From assembly GCA_018971925.1 (NCBI GenBank), contig JAGWZT010000139.1:1-5875 (forward strand): a DNA stretch of 5,875 bases, read 5' to 3'. Made by a program: the position numbers and the translations under genes. This document shows positions 1 through 5,496 of this stretch, one piece after another. Position 1 is the stretch's first letter. Every line of letters begins with the position of its first letter. This DNA comes from Lysobacteraceae bacterium. GTDB lineage: Bacteria > Pseudomonadota > Gammaproteobacteria > Xanthomonadales > Rhodanobacteraceae. Under the pieces are notes generated by a model. It was not told the DNA's origin, did no database searches, and saw nothing but the letters and a program-made list of their open reading frames with translations.

Positions 1-636
1 GTGCAGGGTGTACCGAAGACAAGAACGAAAGCGCGCATCGACGCGTTGATCGAGGACTACCGTTTCGGCGATCGCCAGAAACAGCTTGCCGGCACCATGA
101 GCGGAGGCCAGAAGCAACGCCTCGCGCTGGCCGCCGCGGTCATCCACGAACCGCAATTGCTGTTTCTCGACGAGCCGACCAGCGCGGTCGATCCGGAATC
201 GCGCCGTGATTTCTGGGAAAAGTTGTTCGAGCTGGCCGACGCCGGCACCACCCTGCTGGTGTCGACGCACATGATGGACGAAGCCGAGCGCTGCCATCGC
301 CTCGCGATCCTCGACAACGGCCGGCTGGTCGCCGACGGCACGCCCGCCGAACTCACCGATGCGCTGCAAGGACGCACGCTGGTGATCGACACAGCGACGC
401 CGCGGCGCGTGCAACATGCCTTGGCGGACATGCCCGGCGTGGACGGTGTCGCGCAGGTCGGCAACCGCCTGCGGGTGTTGCTGGCCGAAGACGCGCATGA
501 CATGCAGGCGCGCATCGAAGCCGCCATCGCGCAAGCGAACCTGCAGGCACGGGTGGCCGACGCGAAGCCCAACCTCGAGGACGTGTTCGTCGCCGCCACG
601 CGCGAAGGCGAGGCCGACCGGAAGCGCGCCGCATGA
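1..636 (+). CDS. ABC transporter ATP-binding protein, 5'-truncated by window edge
   Basis: This is the nucleotide-binding subunit of an ABC exporter; it hydrolyses ATP at the cytoplasmic face to drive the permease encoded next to it. Residues visible in the 211-residue fragment are the ABC signature SGGQ (34-37), Walker B LLFLDEP with D57 and catalytic E58 (53-59), the D-loop SAVD (61-64) and the switch histidine H90 in STHMMDEAE. The Walker A and Q-loop must lie upstream, so the gene is cut by the window; the GTG at base 1 is probably an internal valine codon and not a start. Residues about 120-205 form the small C-terminal domain usual in ABC-2 drug or lipid exporters, ending in the typical PNLEDVFVAAT. 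The sequence resembles the YbhF/CcmA-type family. The stop overlaps the permease start as ATGA, so the two are translationally coupled. The exported substrate cannot be told from the sequence. Confidence 0.95.
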   Translation: MQGVPKTRTKARIDALIEDYRFGDRQKQLAGTMSGGQKQRLALAAAVIHEPQLLFLDEPTSAVDPESRRDFWEKLFELADAGTTLLVSTHMMDEAERCHRLAILDNGRLVADGTPAELTDALQGRTLVIDTATPRRVQHALADMPGVDGVAQVGNRLRVLLAEDAHDMQARIEAAIAQANLQARVADAKPNLEDVFVAATREGEADRKRAA

Positions 637-1742
637 ACTGGCGGCGCCTGTGGGCGATCATGCTGAAGGAACTGCGGCAGATGCGGCGCGACCGCGTCAC
701 CCTGGGCATGATCGTCGGCGTGCCGGTGATGCAGTTGATCCTGTTCGGTTACGCGATCAACTTCAACCTGCGCGGGCTGGACGCCGGCATCGCCGACCAG
801 GCGCATACCTCGGGTTCGCGCGCGCTTGTGATGGACATGCTGGCAACCGGCGTGGTCAAACCGGTGCTGGTCGCGGACACGCCGCAGCAACTGATGGACG
901 CGTTGCGGCGGGGGCGGATCAGTGTCGGCATCGTGGTGCCGCCGGACTTCGAACGTCGCCGCAGCGAGGGGCGCCAGGTGGCGCAAGTGCTCGTCGATGG
1001 CAGCGACACCGTGGTGCAGGCCGCGGCCGCGCAACTGGCGCAGGTGCCGGTACAGCGCGCGTTGCCCGACGCGCGCGCGCCGATGCGCTCGACGCCGCGT
1101 GCGGGGCCGATCGACGTGGTCGGTTTCTACAACCCGCGGCGCATCACCGCGGTCAACATCGTGCCGGGGCTGATCGGCCTTATCCTCACCATGACGATGG
1201 TGATGTTCACCTCGATCGCGATCGTGCGCGAACGCGAGCGCGGCAACATGGAACTGCTGATCGCGACGCCGCTGACGCGCAGCGAACTAATGATCGGCAA
1301 GGTGCTGCCGTACGCGGTGATCGGCTTGGTCCAGACCACCTTGGTGTTGCTGCTGGGGGTGTGGCTGTTCCACGTGCCGGTGCGCGGCAGCGCGCTGGAT
1401 GTTTATGTCGCCGCGGCGTTGCTGATCCTGGCCAACCTTGCGTTGGGCCTGATGATCTCGACCAAGGCTCAGTCGCAGTTCCAGTCGATGCAGATGACGA
1501 TCTTCATCCTGCTGCCATCGATCCTGCTGTCCGGGTTCGTGTTTCCTTTCGCCGGCATGCCGCTGATCGCGCAGTGGCTGGCCGAGGTGCTGCCGTTGAC
1601 TCATTTCCTGCGCCTGATCCGTGGCGTGATGCTGCGCGGTGCCGGACTCGGCGAGATGTGGATCGAGGTGCTGGTACTGATCGCCTTCATCGTGCTGATG
1701 ATGGCGGTGGCGATCCTGCGTTTCAGGAAACGCCTGGATTGA
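633..1742 (+). CDS. ABC-2 type transporter permease (YbhR/YbhS-like)
   Basis: This 369-residue inner-membrane subunit forms the export channel of the transporter whose ATPase precedes it. The layout fits the ABC2_membrane_3 family. A cytoplasmic N-terminus with the ELRQMRRDR pattern leads into a first membrane helix (about 22-44). A large periplasmic domain follows (about 45-172), then five more helices near 175-198, 223-246, 256-277, 287-307 and 343-363. Between helices 2 and 3 lies the conserved cytoplasmic RERERGNMELLIATPL segment (199-214), the coupling region to the ATPase. Length is as expected for YbhR/YbhS homologues. The ATG is chosen because it overlaps the ATPase stop (ATGA) and has a modest GGAAG eight bases upstream. 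No second permease follows; the next gene converges. The complex therefore either uses this protein as a homodimer or has a partner gene upstream. The role is probably export of drugs or other hydrophobic compounds, which is family-level inference. Confidence 0.93.
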   Translation: MNWRRLWAIMLKELRQMRRDRVTLGMIVGVPVMQLILFGYAINFNLRGLDAGIADQAHTSGSRALVMDMLATGVVKPVLVADTPQQLMDALRRGRISVGIVVPPDFERRRSEGRQVAQVLVDGSDTVVQAAAAQLAQVPVQRALPDARAPMRSTPRAGPIDVVGFYNPRRITAVNIVPGLIGLILTMTMVMFTSIAIVRERERGNMELLIATPLTRSELMIGKVLPYAVIGLVQTTLVLLLGVWLFHVPVRGSALDVYVAAALLILANLALGLMISTKAQSQFQSMQMTIFILLPSILLSGFVFPFAGMPLIAQWLAEVLPLTHFLRLIRGVMLRGAGLGEMWIEVLVLIAFIVLMMAVAILRFRKRLD

Positions 1743-3138
1743 CGGCGACACGCCCGCGCAGCGAATTGGTGAGTGCCGCGGTGACCACGACATTCACGAA
1801 CTGGCCGGCGAGGCGCGCATCGCCCGCGAAATTCAACTGGCGCATGTTCTCGGTCTTGCCGGTGAGTTCGTTCGGGTTCTTCTTCGACGGGCCGGTGACG
1901 AGAATGCGTTGCGTGCTGCCGACCATCGCCTCGCTGATCTTCGCCGCATGGAAATTGATCATTGCCTGCAGGCGCGACAGGCGTTCGTGCTTCACCGCAT
2001 CGGGCGTCGGATCGAACAGGTTGGCTGCGGGCGTGCCCGGGCGTTTCGAATAAATGAATGAAAACGACTGGTCGAAGCCGACGTCCTCGATCAGTTGCAG
2101 CGTCCTGGCGAAATCGGCATCGGTTTCGCCCGGGAAACCCACGATGAAATCCGACGAGATGCAGATGCCCGGCCGCACCGCGCGCAGCTTGCGGATTTTC
2201 GACTTGAATTCGAGTGCGGTATAGCCGCGCTTCATAGCGCTGAGGATGCGGTCGGAGCCCGATTGCACCGGCAGGTGCAGGAAGTTCGCGAGCTTCGGGA
2301 CATCGCGGTACGCGGCGACCAGCGAATCGGAAAATTCCAACGGGTGCGAGGTGGTGAACCGGATGCGGCCGATCCCGTCGATCTCGGCGATCGCACGGAT
2401 CAGCAGCGCCAAATCCGCTGTGCCACCCCCGAACATCGGGCCGCGATAGGCGTTGACGTTCTGGCCGAGCAGGTTCACCTCTTTCACGCCCTGTTCGGCC
2501 AGCGCGGCGACTTCCGCCAGCACGTCGTCGAACGGGCGCGAGATTTCCTCGCCGCGCGTGTAGGGCACCACGCAGAACGAGCAGTATTTCGAGCAGCCTT
2601 CCATGATCGACACGAACGCACTCGGGCCTTCGGCGCGCGGCTCGGGAAGGCGGTCGAACTTTTCGATCTCGGGAAAGGAAATATCGACTTGTGGCTGGCC
2701 GGTCGCGCGGCGCGCGTCGATCAGGTCGGGCAGGCGATGCAGGGTTTGTGGCCCGAACACGAGGTCCACGTACGGTGCTCGCTCGACGATCGCCGCGCCT
2801 TCCTGCGACGCCACGCAACCGCCGACGCCGATCAACACGTTGGGATTCGCCTGCTTGAATTCCTTCCAGCGCCCGAGCTGCGAAAACACCTTTTCCTGCG
2901 CCTTCTCGCGGATCGAACAGGTGTTCACCAGAATCACGTCGGCTTCGGCCACGTCCTGCGTGCGCACCATCCCGCGCTCGGCCGCGAGCACTTCCTCCAT
3001 CTTGCGGGAGTCGTACTCGTTCATCTGACAGCCGTGGGTCTGGATGAACAACTTTCCAGAGGCCGGTCTTCCAGAAACAGGCTTTCCAGAGTCGGGTTTT
3101 TTGGAGCCGGCTTTGGCGGGGGCGGGGGTGTCGGCCAT
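1723..3138 (-). CDS. miaB: tRNA-2-methylthio-N6-dimethylallyladenosine synthase MiaB
   Basis: MiaB is a radical-SAM methylthiotransferase that converts i6A37 to ms2i6A37 in tRNAs reading UNN codons, in the cytoplasm. The 471-residue protein has all family landmarks. The N-terminal MTTase domain carries three cluster cysteines: C37 (THGCQMNEYDS), C74 (NTCSIRE) and C108 (GGCVAS). The radical SAM motif CxxxCxxC is C182/C186/C189 (GCSKYCSFC) followed by VPYTRG. LLGQNVNAY (223-231), SHPLEF, LPVQSGSD (289-296) and VGFPGET are conserved, and a TRAM RNA-binding domain spans about 405-465. Length is close to E. coli MiaB (474). The ATG at 3138 is the first start after an in-frame stop. It adds about 29 residues before the conserved core, built from (K/R)PxSG repeats. 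The only internal alternative is TTG at residue 30, directly at the core, which is less likely. No good Shine-Dalgarno is visible. The gene appears monocistronic here and converges on, and overlaps, the permease gene. Confidence 0.97.
   Translation of the reverse strand: MADTPAPAKAGSKKPDSGKPVSGRPASGKLFIQTHGCQMNEYDSRKMEEVLAAERGMVRTQDVAEADVILVNTCSIREKAQEKVFSQLGRWKEFKQANPNVLIGVGGCVASQEGAAIVERAPYVDLVFGPQTLHRLPDLIDARRATGQPQVDISFPEIEKFDRLPEPRAEGPSAFVSIMEGCSKYCSFCVVPYTRGEEISRPFDDVLAEVAALAEQGVKEVNLLGQNVNAYRGPMFGGGTADLALLIRAIAEIDGIGRIRFTTSHPLEFSDSLVAAYRDVPKLANFLHLPVQSGSDRILSAMKRGYTALEFKSKIRKLRAVRPGICISSDFIVGFPGETDADFARTLQLIEDVGFDQSFSFIYSKRPGTPAANLFDPTPDAVKHERLSRLQAMINFHAAKISEAMVGSTQRILVTGPSKKNPNELTGKTENMRQLNFAGDARLAGQFVNVVVTAALTNSLRGRVAVNPGVS
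3052..3111 (-). repeat. 15-bp tandem repeat, about 4 units, in the 5' end of miaB
   Basis: Four consecutive 15-bp units begin at 3052, 3067, 3082 and 3097 on the plus strand. The first three share (c/t)(t/c)ttccaga with a variable 6-base tail; the fourth is degenerate. On the minus strand they encode the pentapeptides AGSKK, PDSGK, PVSGR and PASGK (MiaB residues 10-29), a basic and probably disordered extension. Because the unit is a multiple of three, gain or loss of copies would keep the reading frame. Confidence 0.8.
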
Positions 3139-3169
3139 CGAAAGGAAAGCAGCGCGCGATCAAACCCGC

Positions 3170-3175
3170 ATTGTA
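3170..3175 (-). promoter_or_regulatory. Candidate -10 element for miaB
   Basis: The minus strand reads TACAAT here, five of six matches to TATAAT, in an otherwise very GC-rich gap. Transcription would start near 3163, leaving a leader of about 25 nt before the miaB ATG. No convincing -35 hexamer lies 16-18 bp upstream, so the assignment rests on the -10 and its position alone. Confidence 0.4.
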
Positions 3176-3228
3176 ACTTCGCCGGGCGCCACGGGCCGGC
3201 CGTCGATCCCGAAGTGTGAACGCCGCGC

Positions 3229-3257
3229 TTGGCAAGGGCCGCCCGCAGGGGCACACT
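3229..3257 (+). promoter_or_regulatory. Candidate promoter for the lytic transglycosylase gene
   Basis: TTGGCA (3229-3234, five of six to TTGACA) is followed after exactly 17 bp by CACACT (3252-3257, three of six to TATAAT). The start of transcription would fall at about 3264, almost at the ATG at 3266, so the message would be nearly leaderless. The -10 is weak. A promoter further upstream, overlapping the miaB promoter, is possible. Confidence 0.3.
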
Positions 3258-3265
3258 GCGAACCC

Positions 3266-4462
3266 ATGAGTGCCGTTTCCCGCCCGGGGGCGCGCGGCGG
3301 CTGGCGCCGGGGGCCTCGTCTGGATTCCCATTCGCGTTGGCGGATGGCGGTCGCGTGCGCCTTGTTGCTGGCCGGCGCGTGGGCCGGCCCGGCGGCGGCC
3401 AGCGTGCTTTACCGCTGCGTCGGCACGGGCGGCGAGTTGGCCTACGTCAGCAACACCGCGGGCTACCGGCATTGCGTGAAGCTGGGCCAGTGGCCCACCG
3501 CTTCCGCGCATCGCGTCGACGCCAGCCAGCGCACCACGCACAAGGGCAATCAACCCAGCGGCACGGAACTGCCAGGCCAACCGCCGCGTTCCGTGAAGGC
3601 TAACCCGGCGGTGCTGAAGATCACGCCGCTGGGGGACGACGGTGCGGTGCCGGCAACCGCTCTGGCGGAGAAGAAAACCTGGCAGCCGTTCCCGGTGGTG
3701 GCGCTGGATACGCTGGGCAGCTGGATCTTGCCGCGCATGCTCGGAGTTGAACTGGCGCCCGAACGACCCGCACCGGCCCCGGCCGCAAGCACGCCCGTAC
3801 CTTCGGCGACCGCGCCGATTCCGTTGAAACTCGACGCCGACAAACCGGTGCCGCCGAAACGCGGTGCGGTATATCGCGTGGTCCAGAAGAACGGCACCGT
3901 GCTGTACACCAATGTCGCGTCACTGGCGCAGGGGCACGATGCCAGGATGCTGTTCACCTACATCGTCGAATGCTATGCGTGCGATGTGCATTCGAAGATC
4001 GACTGGAACCGCGTGCCGCTGCAGCTCGCGGCCTATGGCGACGACATCCGCTCGGCAGCGAAGCTGACCGGCGTGAACGCCGCGCTGCTGCGCGCGATCA
4101 TCCATGCCGAATCCGGATTCAACCCGCGCGCGTTGTCGTACAAGGGCGCGCAGGGATTGATGCAATTGATGCCGGGCACCGCGTTCGAGCTGGGCGTGGG
4201 CGATGCCTTCGATCCTGCCCAGAACATCAGTGGCGGCGCGCGCTACCTCGCGACCCTGCTGCATGACTTCCACGGCGACGTGAAGCTGGCGGCGGCCGCC
4301 TACAACGCGGGCGCGGGCGCGGTGACGAAGTACGGCGGGGTGCCGCCGTATGCCGAGACGCAGGTTTACGTGAAGCGCGTGGCGGTGCTGTACCAGCGCT
4401 ACCACGACGCGCTGGTCGCGCACGCGACGCCCGCGCTGGCGACGATCAAGGCCGGCAGTTAG
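3266..4462 (+). CDS. Exported lytic transglycosylase (SLT domain, GH23-type) with two DUF4124-like modules
   Basis: This enzyme cleaves the MurNAc-GlcNAc bond of peptidoglycan, forming 1,6-anhydro-MurNAc; it should act in the periplasm. The protein has 398 residues. It has an Arg-rich N-terminus, a hydrophobic signal core (about 28-41) and a likely cleavage after GPAAA (45). A first DUF4124-like module follows (47-70, C51 and C70), then a spacer with a Pro/Ala-rich linker (163-198). A second DUF4124-like module (201-218, VYRVVQKNGTVLYTNV) leads to an ECYAC pair (C236, C239). The SLT domain runs from about 255 to 375, with catalytic Glu282 in HAESGFNP, GLMQLMP (297-303), AYNAG (345-349) and PYAETQVYV (361-369). 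The ATG at 3266 is preferred over the one at 3344, which would remove the positive n-region of the signal peptide. The frame stays open back to 3044, but that part lies antisense to miaB. Which lytic transglycosylase subfamily it belongs to is not clear. Confidence 0.92.
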   Translation: MSAVSRPGARGGWRRGPRLDSHSRWRMAVACALLLAGAWAGPAAASVLYRCVGTGGELAYVSNTAGYRHCVKLGQWPTASAHRVDASQRTTHKGNQPSGTELPGQPPRSVKANPAVLKITPLGDDGAVPATALAEKKTWQPFPVVALDTLGSWILPRMLGVELAPERPAPAPAASTPVPSATAPIPLKLDADKPVPPKRGAVYRVVQKNGTVLYTNVASLAQGHDARMLFTYIVECYACDVHSKIDWNRVPLQLAAYGDDIRSAAKLTGVNAALLRAIIHAESGFNPRALSYKGAQGLMQLMPGTAFELGVGDAFDPAQNISGGARYLATLLHDFHGDVKLAAAAYNAGAGAVTKYGGVPPYAETQVYVKRVAVLYQRYHDALVAHATPALATIKAGS

Positions 4463-4492
4463 GTGCCGAGCCTCACAAAATGCCACGTGGTC

Positions 4493-4536
4493 ATTCCGGG
4501 GCGATTGCCAGCTCCATCGGCAATCGAACCCGGAAT
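4493..4536. repeat. Nested inverted repeat (REP-like or terminator-like hairpin)
   Basis: The outer arms ATTCCGGG (4493-4500) and CCCGGAAT (4529-4536) pair perfectly over 8 bp. The inner arms CGATTGCC (4502-4509) and GGCAATCG (4519-4526) pair over another 8 bp, with a 1x2 internal loop and a 9-nt apical loop. It lies in the gap between two convergent genes, about 30 bp after the transglycosylase stop, where it could end transcription or protect both 3' ends. No proper T-run follows on either strand, so it is not a classic intrinsic terminator. The CATTCCGG...CCGGAAT edges recall dispersed intergenic hairpins of xanthomonads, which is unverified. A perfect 8-bp palindrome, CCACGTGG (4483-4490), sits just before it. 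Confidence 0.7.
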
Positions 4537-4586
4537 CGGTTTCGATCCGGCATCGTAGGTTACGTCCGCGGCGTCGAGCGATCCGG

Positions 4587-4606
4587 GCTGACGAAATCCC
4601 GTCAGC
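4587..4606. terminator. Short hairpin over the suhB stop codon, possible weak terminator
   Basis: GCTGACG (4587-4593) and CGTCAGC (4600-4606) form a 7-bp stem around a 6-nt loop. The suhB stop codon (4602-4604) lies inside the stem. There is no T-tract downstream on either strand, so intrinsic termination is doubtful. It could instead block 3' exonuclease on either transcript. Apart from this and the nested inverted repeat, I see nothing in the 139-bp gap 4463-4601. Confidence 0.35.
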
Positions 4607-5408
4607 GCTTCAGCTCCGAAGTAAGCGCCGGCGTGATCGCCGCGACGATCTGTTCTGCAAGCATGTGGTTCGCGGCGACGAGGTTGCCGGATTCCGGCAC
4701 GCCTTCGCGGCCAGTCAAGTCGCAATAGCGCCCGCCGGCTTCGCGCACCAGCAGGCAGCCCGCGGCCATGTCCCAGATTTTGAGCCCCGTTTCGAAATAG
4801 CCGTCCAGGCGTCCCGCCGCGGTCCACGCGAGATCAAGTGCCGCAGAGCCGGTGCGACGGATGTCCTCGGCGCGCTTCAGCAATTCGCGGGTCATGCCCA
4901 ACTGCGCGTTGAGGTGGCGGCGCTCGCGGTACGGGAAACCCGTCGCCAGCATCGCGCCATCCAGCGATTCGCGCTTTGCAACGCGGATGCGACGGTCGTT
5001 GAGGAACGCGCCATCGCCCTTGCTGGCGGTGAAGATCTCGTTGCGGACGGGATCGAGGATCACCGCGTGCACCGGTTCGCCGCGATCCAGTTGCGCGATC
5101 GACACCCCGAAATGCGGGATGCCGCGCAGGTAATTGTGGGTGCCGTCCAGCGGATCGACGGCCCAGGTGAAGCGCGCGCCGGCCTTGCCGGATGCACCGG
5201 TTTCTTCGCCCAGGATCGCGTGGTCCGGATACGCCCGCTTGAGCTCGCGCACGATCTCGCGCTCGGCCTGGCGATCAACCTCGGACACGAAATCGAGATG
5301 GTGCTTCTCGATCACGGCCAGGCTGTCGAGGCGGTTCATGTAGCGCAGGATCACGCTGCCCGCGGCGCGCGCGGCACGGATCGCAACGGTGACGATGGGT
5401 CGGGCCAT
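4602..5408 (-). CDS. suhB: Inositol monophosphatase family protein SuhB
   Basis: SuhB hydrolyses myo-inositol phosphates with Mg2+. In E. coli its main role is as a component of the Nus complex (NusA/B/E/G) that antiterminates and assists folding of rRNA. The 268-residue protein matches E. coli SuhB in length (267). Metal-site residues are E68 in GEET (67-70), D85 and D88 in DPLDGT (85-90) and D213 in WDMAAG (212-217), each one position from the E. coli residues. The RAARAAGSVI start and the DFVSEVD segment (39-45) are also family features. The start at 5408 is chosen because the family begins at this point. An in-frame ATG at 5468 would add 20 Arg-rich residues encoded across a strong hairpin and is rejected. 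No strong Shine-Dalgarno is visible. The gene is divergent from trmJ, as in E. coli, and its leader holds a hairpin plus a boxA-like sequence, suggesting autoregulation. Confidence 0.96.
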   Translation of the reverse strand: MARPIVTVAIRAARAAGSVILRYMNRLDSLAVIEKHHLDFVSEVDRQAEREIVRELKRAYPDHAILGEETGASGKAGARFTWAVDPLDGTHNYLRGIPHFGVSIAQLDRGEPVHAVILDPVRNEIFTASKGDGAFLNDRRIRVAKRESLDGAMLATGFPYRERRHLNAQLGMTRELLKRAEDIRRTGSAALDLAWTAAGRLDGYFETGLKIWDMAAGCLLVREAGGRYCDLTGREGVPESGNLVAANHMLAEQIVAAITPALTSELKR

Positions 5409-5428
5409 GGCGAAGGGGTATCCGGAGA

Positions 5429-5442
5429 TTTGAAAAAGAACG
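5429..5442 (-). promoter_or_regulatory. boxA-like sequence in the suhB leader (candidate NusB/NusE site)
   Basis: The minus strand reads CGTTCTTTTTCAAA. Aligned without gaps to the rrn-type boxA CGCTCTTTAACAAT it matches at 10 of 14 positions; the central AA is TT here. It lies 20 nt before the suhB ATG and directly after a GC hairpin, the hairpin-then-boxA order of rRNA leaders. In E. coli a boxA in the suhB leader lets the Nus complex repress suhB. The T-rich stretch could equally be the U-tract of an intrinsic terminator. Confidence 0.35.
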
Positions 5443-5460
5443 CGCCGCACGGGGCGGCGC
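5442..5460 (-). terminator. GC-rich hairpin in the suhB 5' leader, possible attenuator or boxB-like stem
   Basis: GCGCCGC (5442-5448) and GCGGCGC (5454-5460) form a perfect all-GC 7-bp stem with a 5-nt loop. On the minus strand it is followed at once by GTTCTTTTTC, the form of an intrinsic terminator. It sits before suhB and after no other minus-strand gene in view. It would therefore act as a leader attenuator, or as a boxB-like stem before boxA. On the plus strand the following TCATTTT is a poor U-tract. Confidence 0.5.
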
Positions 5461-5466
5461 CGCGTC

Positions 5467-5472
5467 ATTTTA
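5467..5472 (-). promoter_or_regulatory. Candidate -10 element for suhB
   Basis: The minus strand reads TAAAAT, five of six matches to TATAAT. Transcription would start near 5460, exactly where the leader hairpin begins, leaving a leader of about 50 nt. No good -35 is found 16-18 bp upstream, so an activator or other sigma contacts would be needed. Confidence 0.4.
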
Positions 5473-5484
5473 GCAGCGCCGCGC

Positions 5485-5490
5485 TAATCT
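5485..5490 (+). promoter_or_regulatory. Candidate -10 element for trmJ
   Basis: TAATCT fits the minimal TAnnnT pattern and is preceded by GC, as GCTAATCT. It mirrors the GCTAAAAT of the opposite strand. Transcription would begin at about 5497, the A of the trmJ ATG, implying a leaderless message. That would fit the lack of a Shine-Dalgarno sequence. The upstream -35 region has no recognisable match, so this is tentative. Confidence 0.25.
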
Positions 5491-5496
5491 TGCGGG

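Noticed and set aside
1..3. GTG at base 1 as the true start of the ATPase
   Set aside because: Walker A and Q-loop are missing, so the gene must begin well upstream; the codon is at the edge by chance.
416..2053. 545-codon plus-strand open frame across the exporter genes and the miaB end
   Set aside because: It lies out of frame over the recognised ATPase and permease, is Arg/Ala/Gly-rich as GC-rich shadow frames are, and has no domain I recognise.
2095..3219. 374-codon plus-strand open frame antisense to miaB
   Set aside because: His/Arg/Asp-rich translation is the mirror of conserved miaB codons; no promoter, ribosome site or domain supports it.
3044..3265. Upstream ATG at 3044 as start of the transglycosylase
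   Set aside because: The added 74 residues lie antisense to the miaB 5' end and the divergent promoter gap, and would bury the signal peptide inside the protein.
1601..3580. 659-codon minus-strand open frame over miaB and upstream
   Set aside because: Same strand as miaB but another frame; its sequence is low-complexity Arg/Pro/Ala, while the overlapping miaB frame has every expected motif.
3920..4486. 188-codon minus-strand open frame under the transglycosylase catalytic domain
   Set aside because: It is a shadow of the SLT domain codons, with Arg/His/Val-rich composition and no recognisable motif.
5430..5435. TTGAAA on the plus strand as a -35 for trmJ
   Set aside because: The position 17 bp downstream is GC hairpin sequence with no -10 resemblance, and the bases are better explained as the T-rich part of the suhB leader on the other strand.
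5409..5468. ATG at 5468 as start of SuhB
   Set aside because: The extra 20 residues are absent from the family and are encoded by the hairpin and boxA-like leader; the ATG itself overlaps the likely -10 element.
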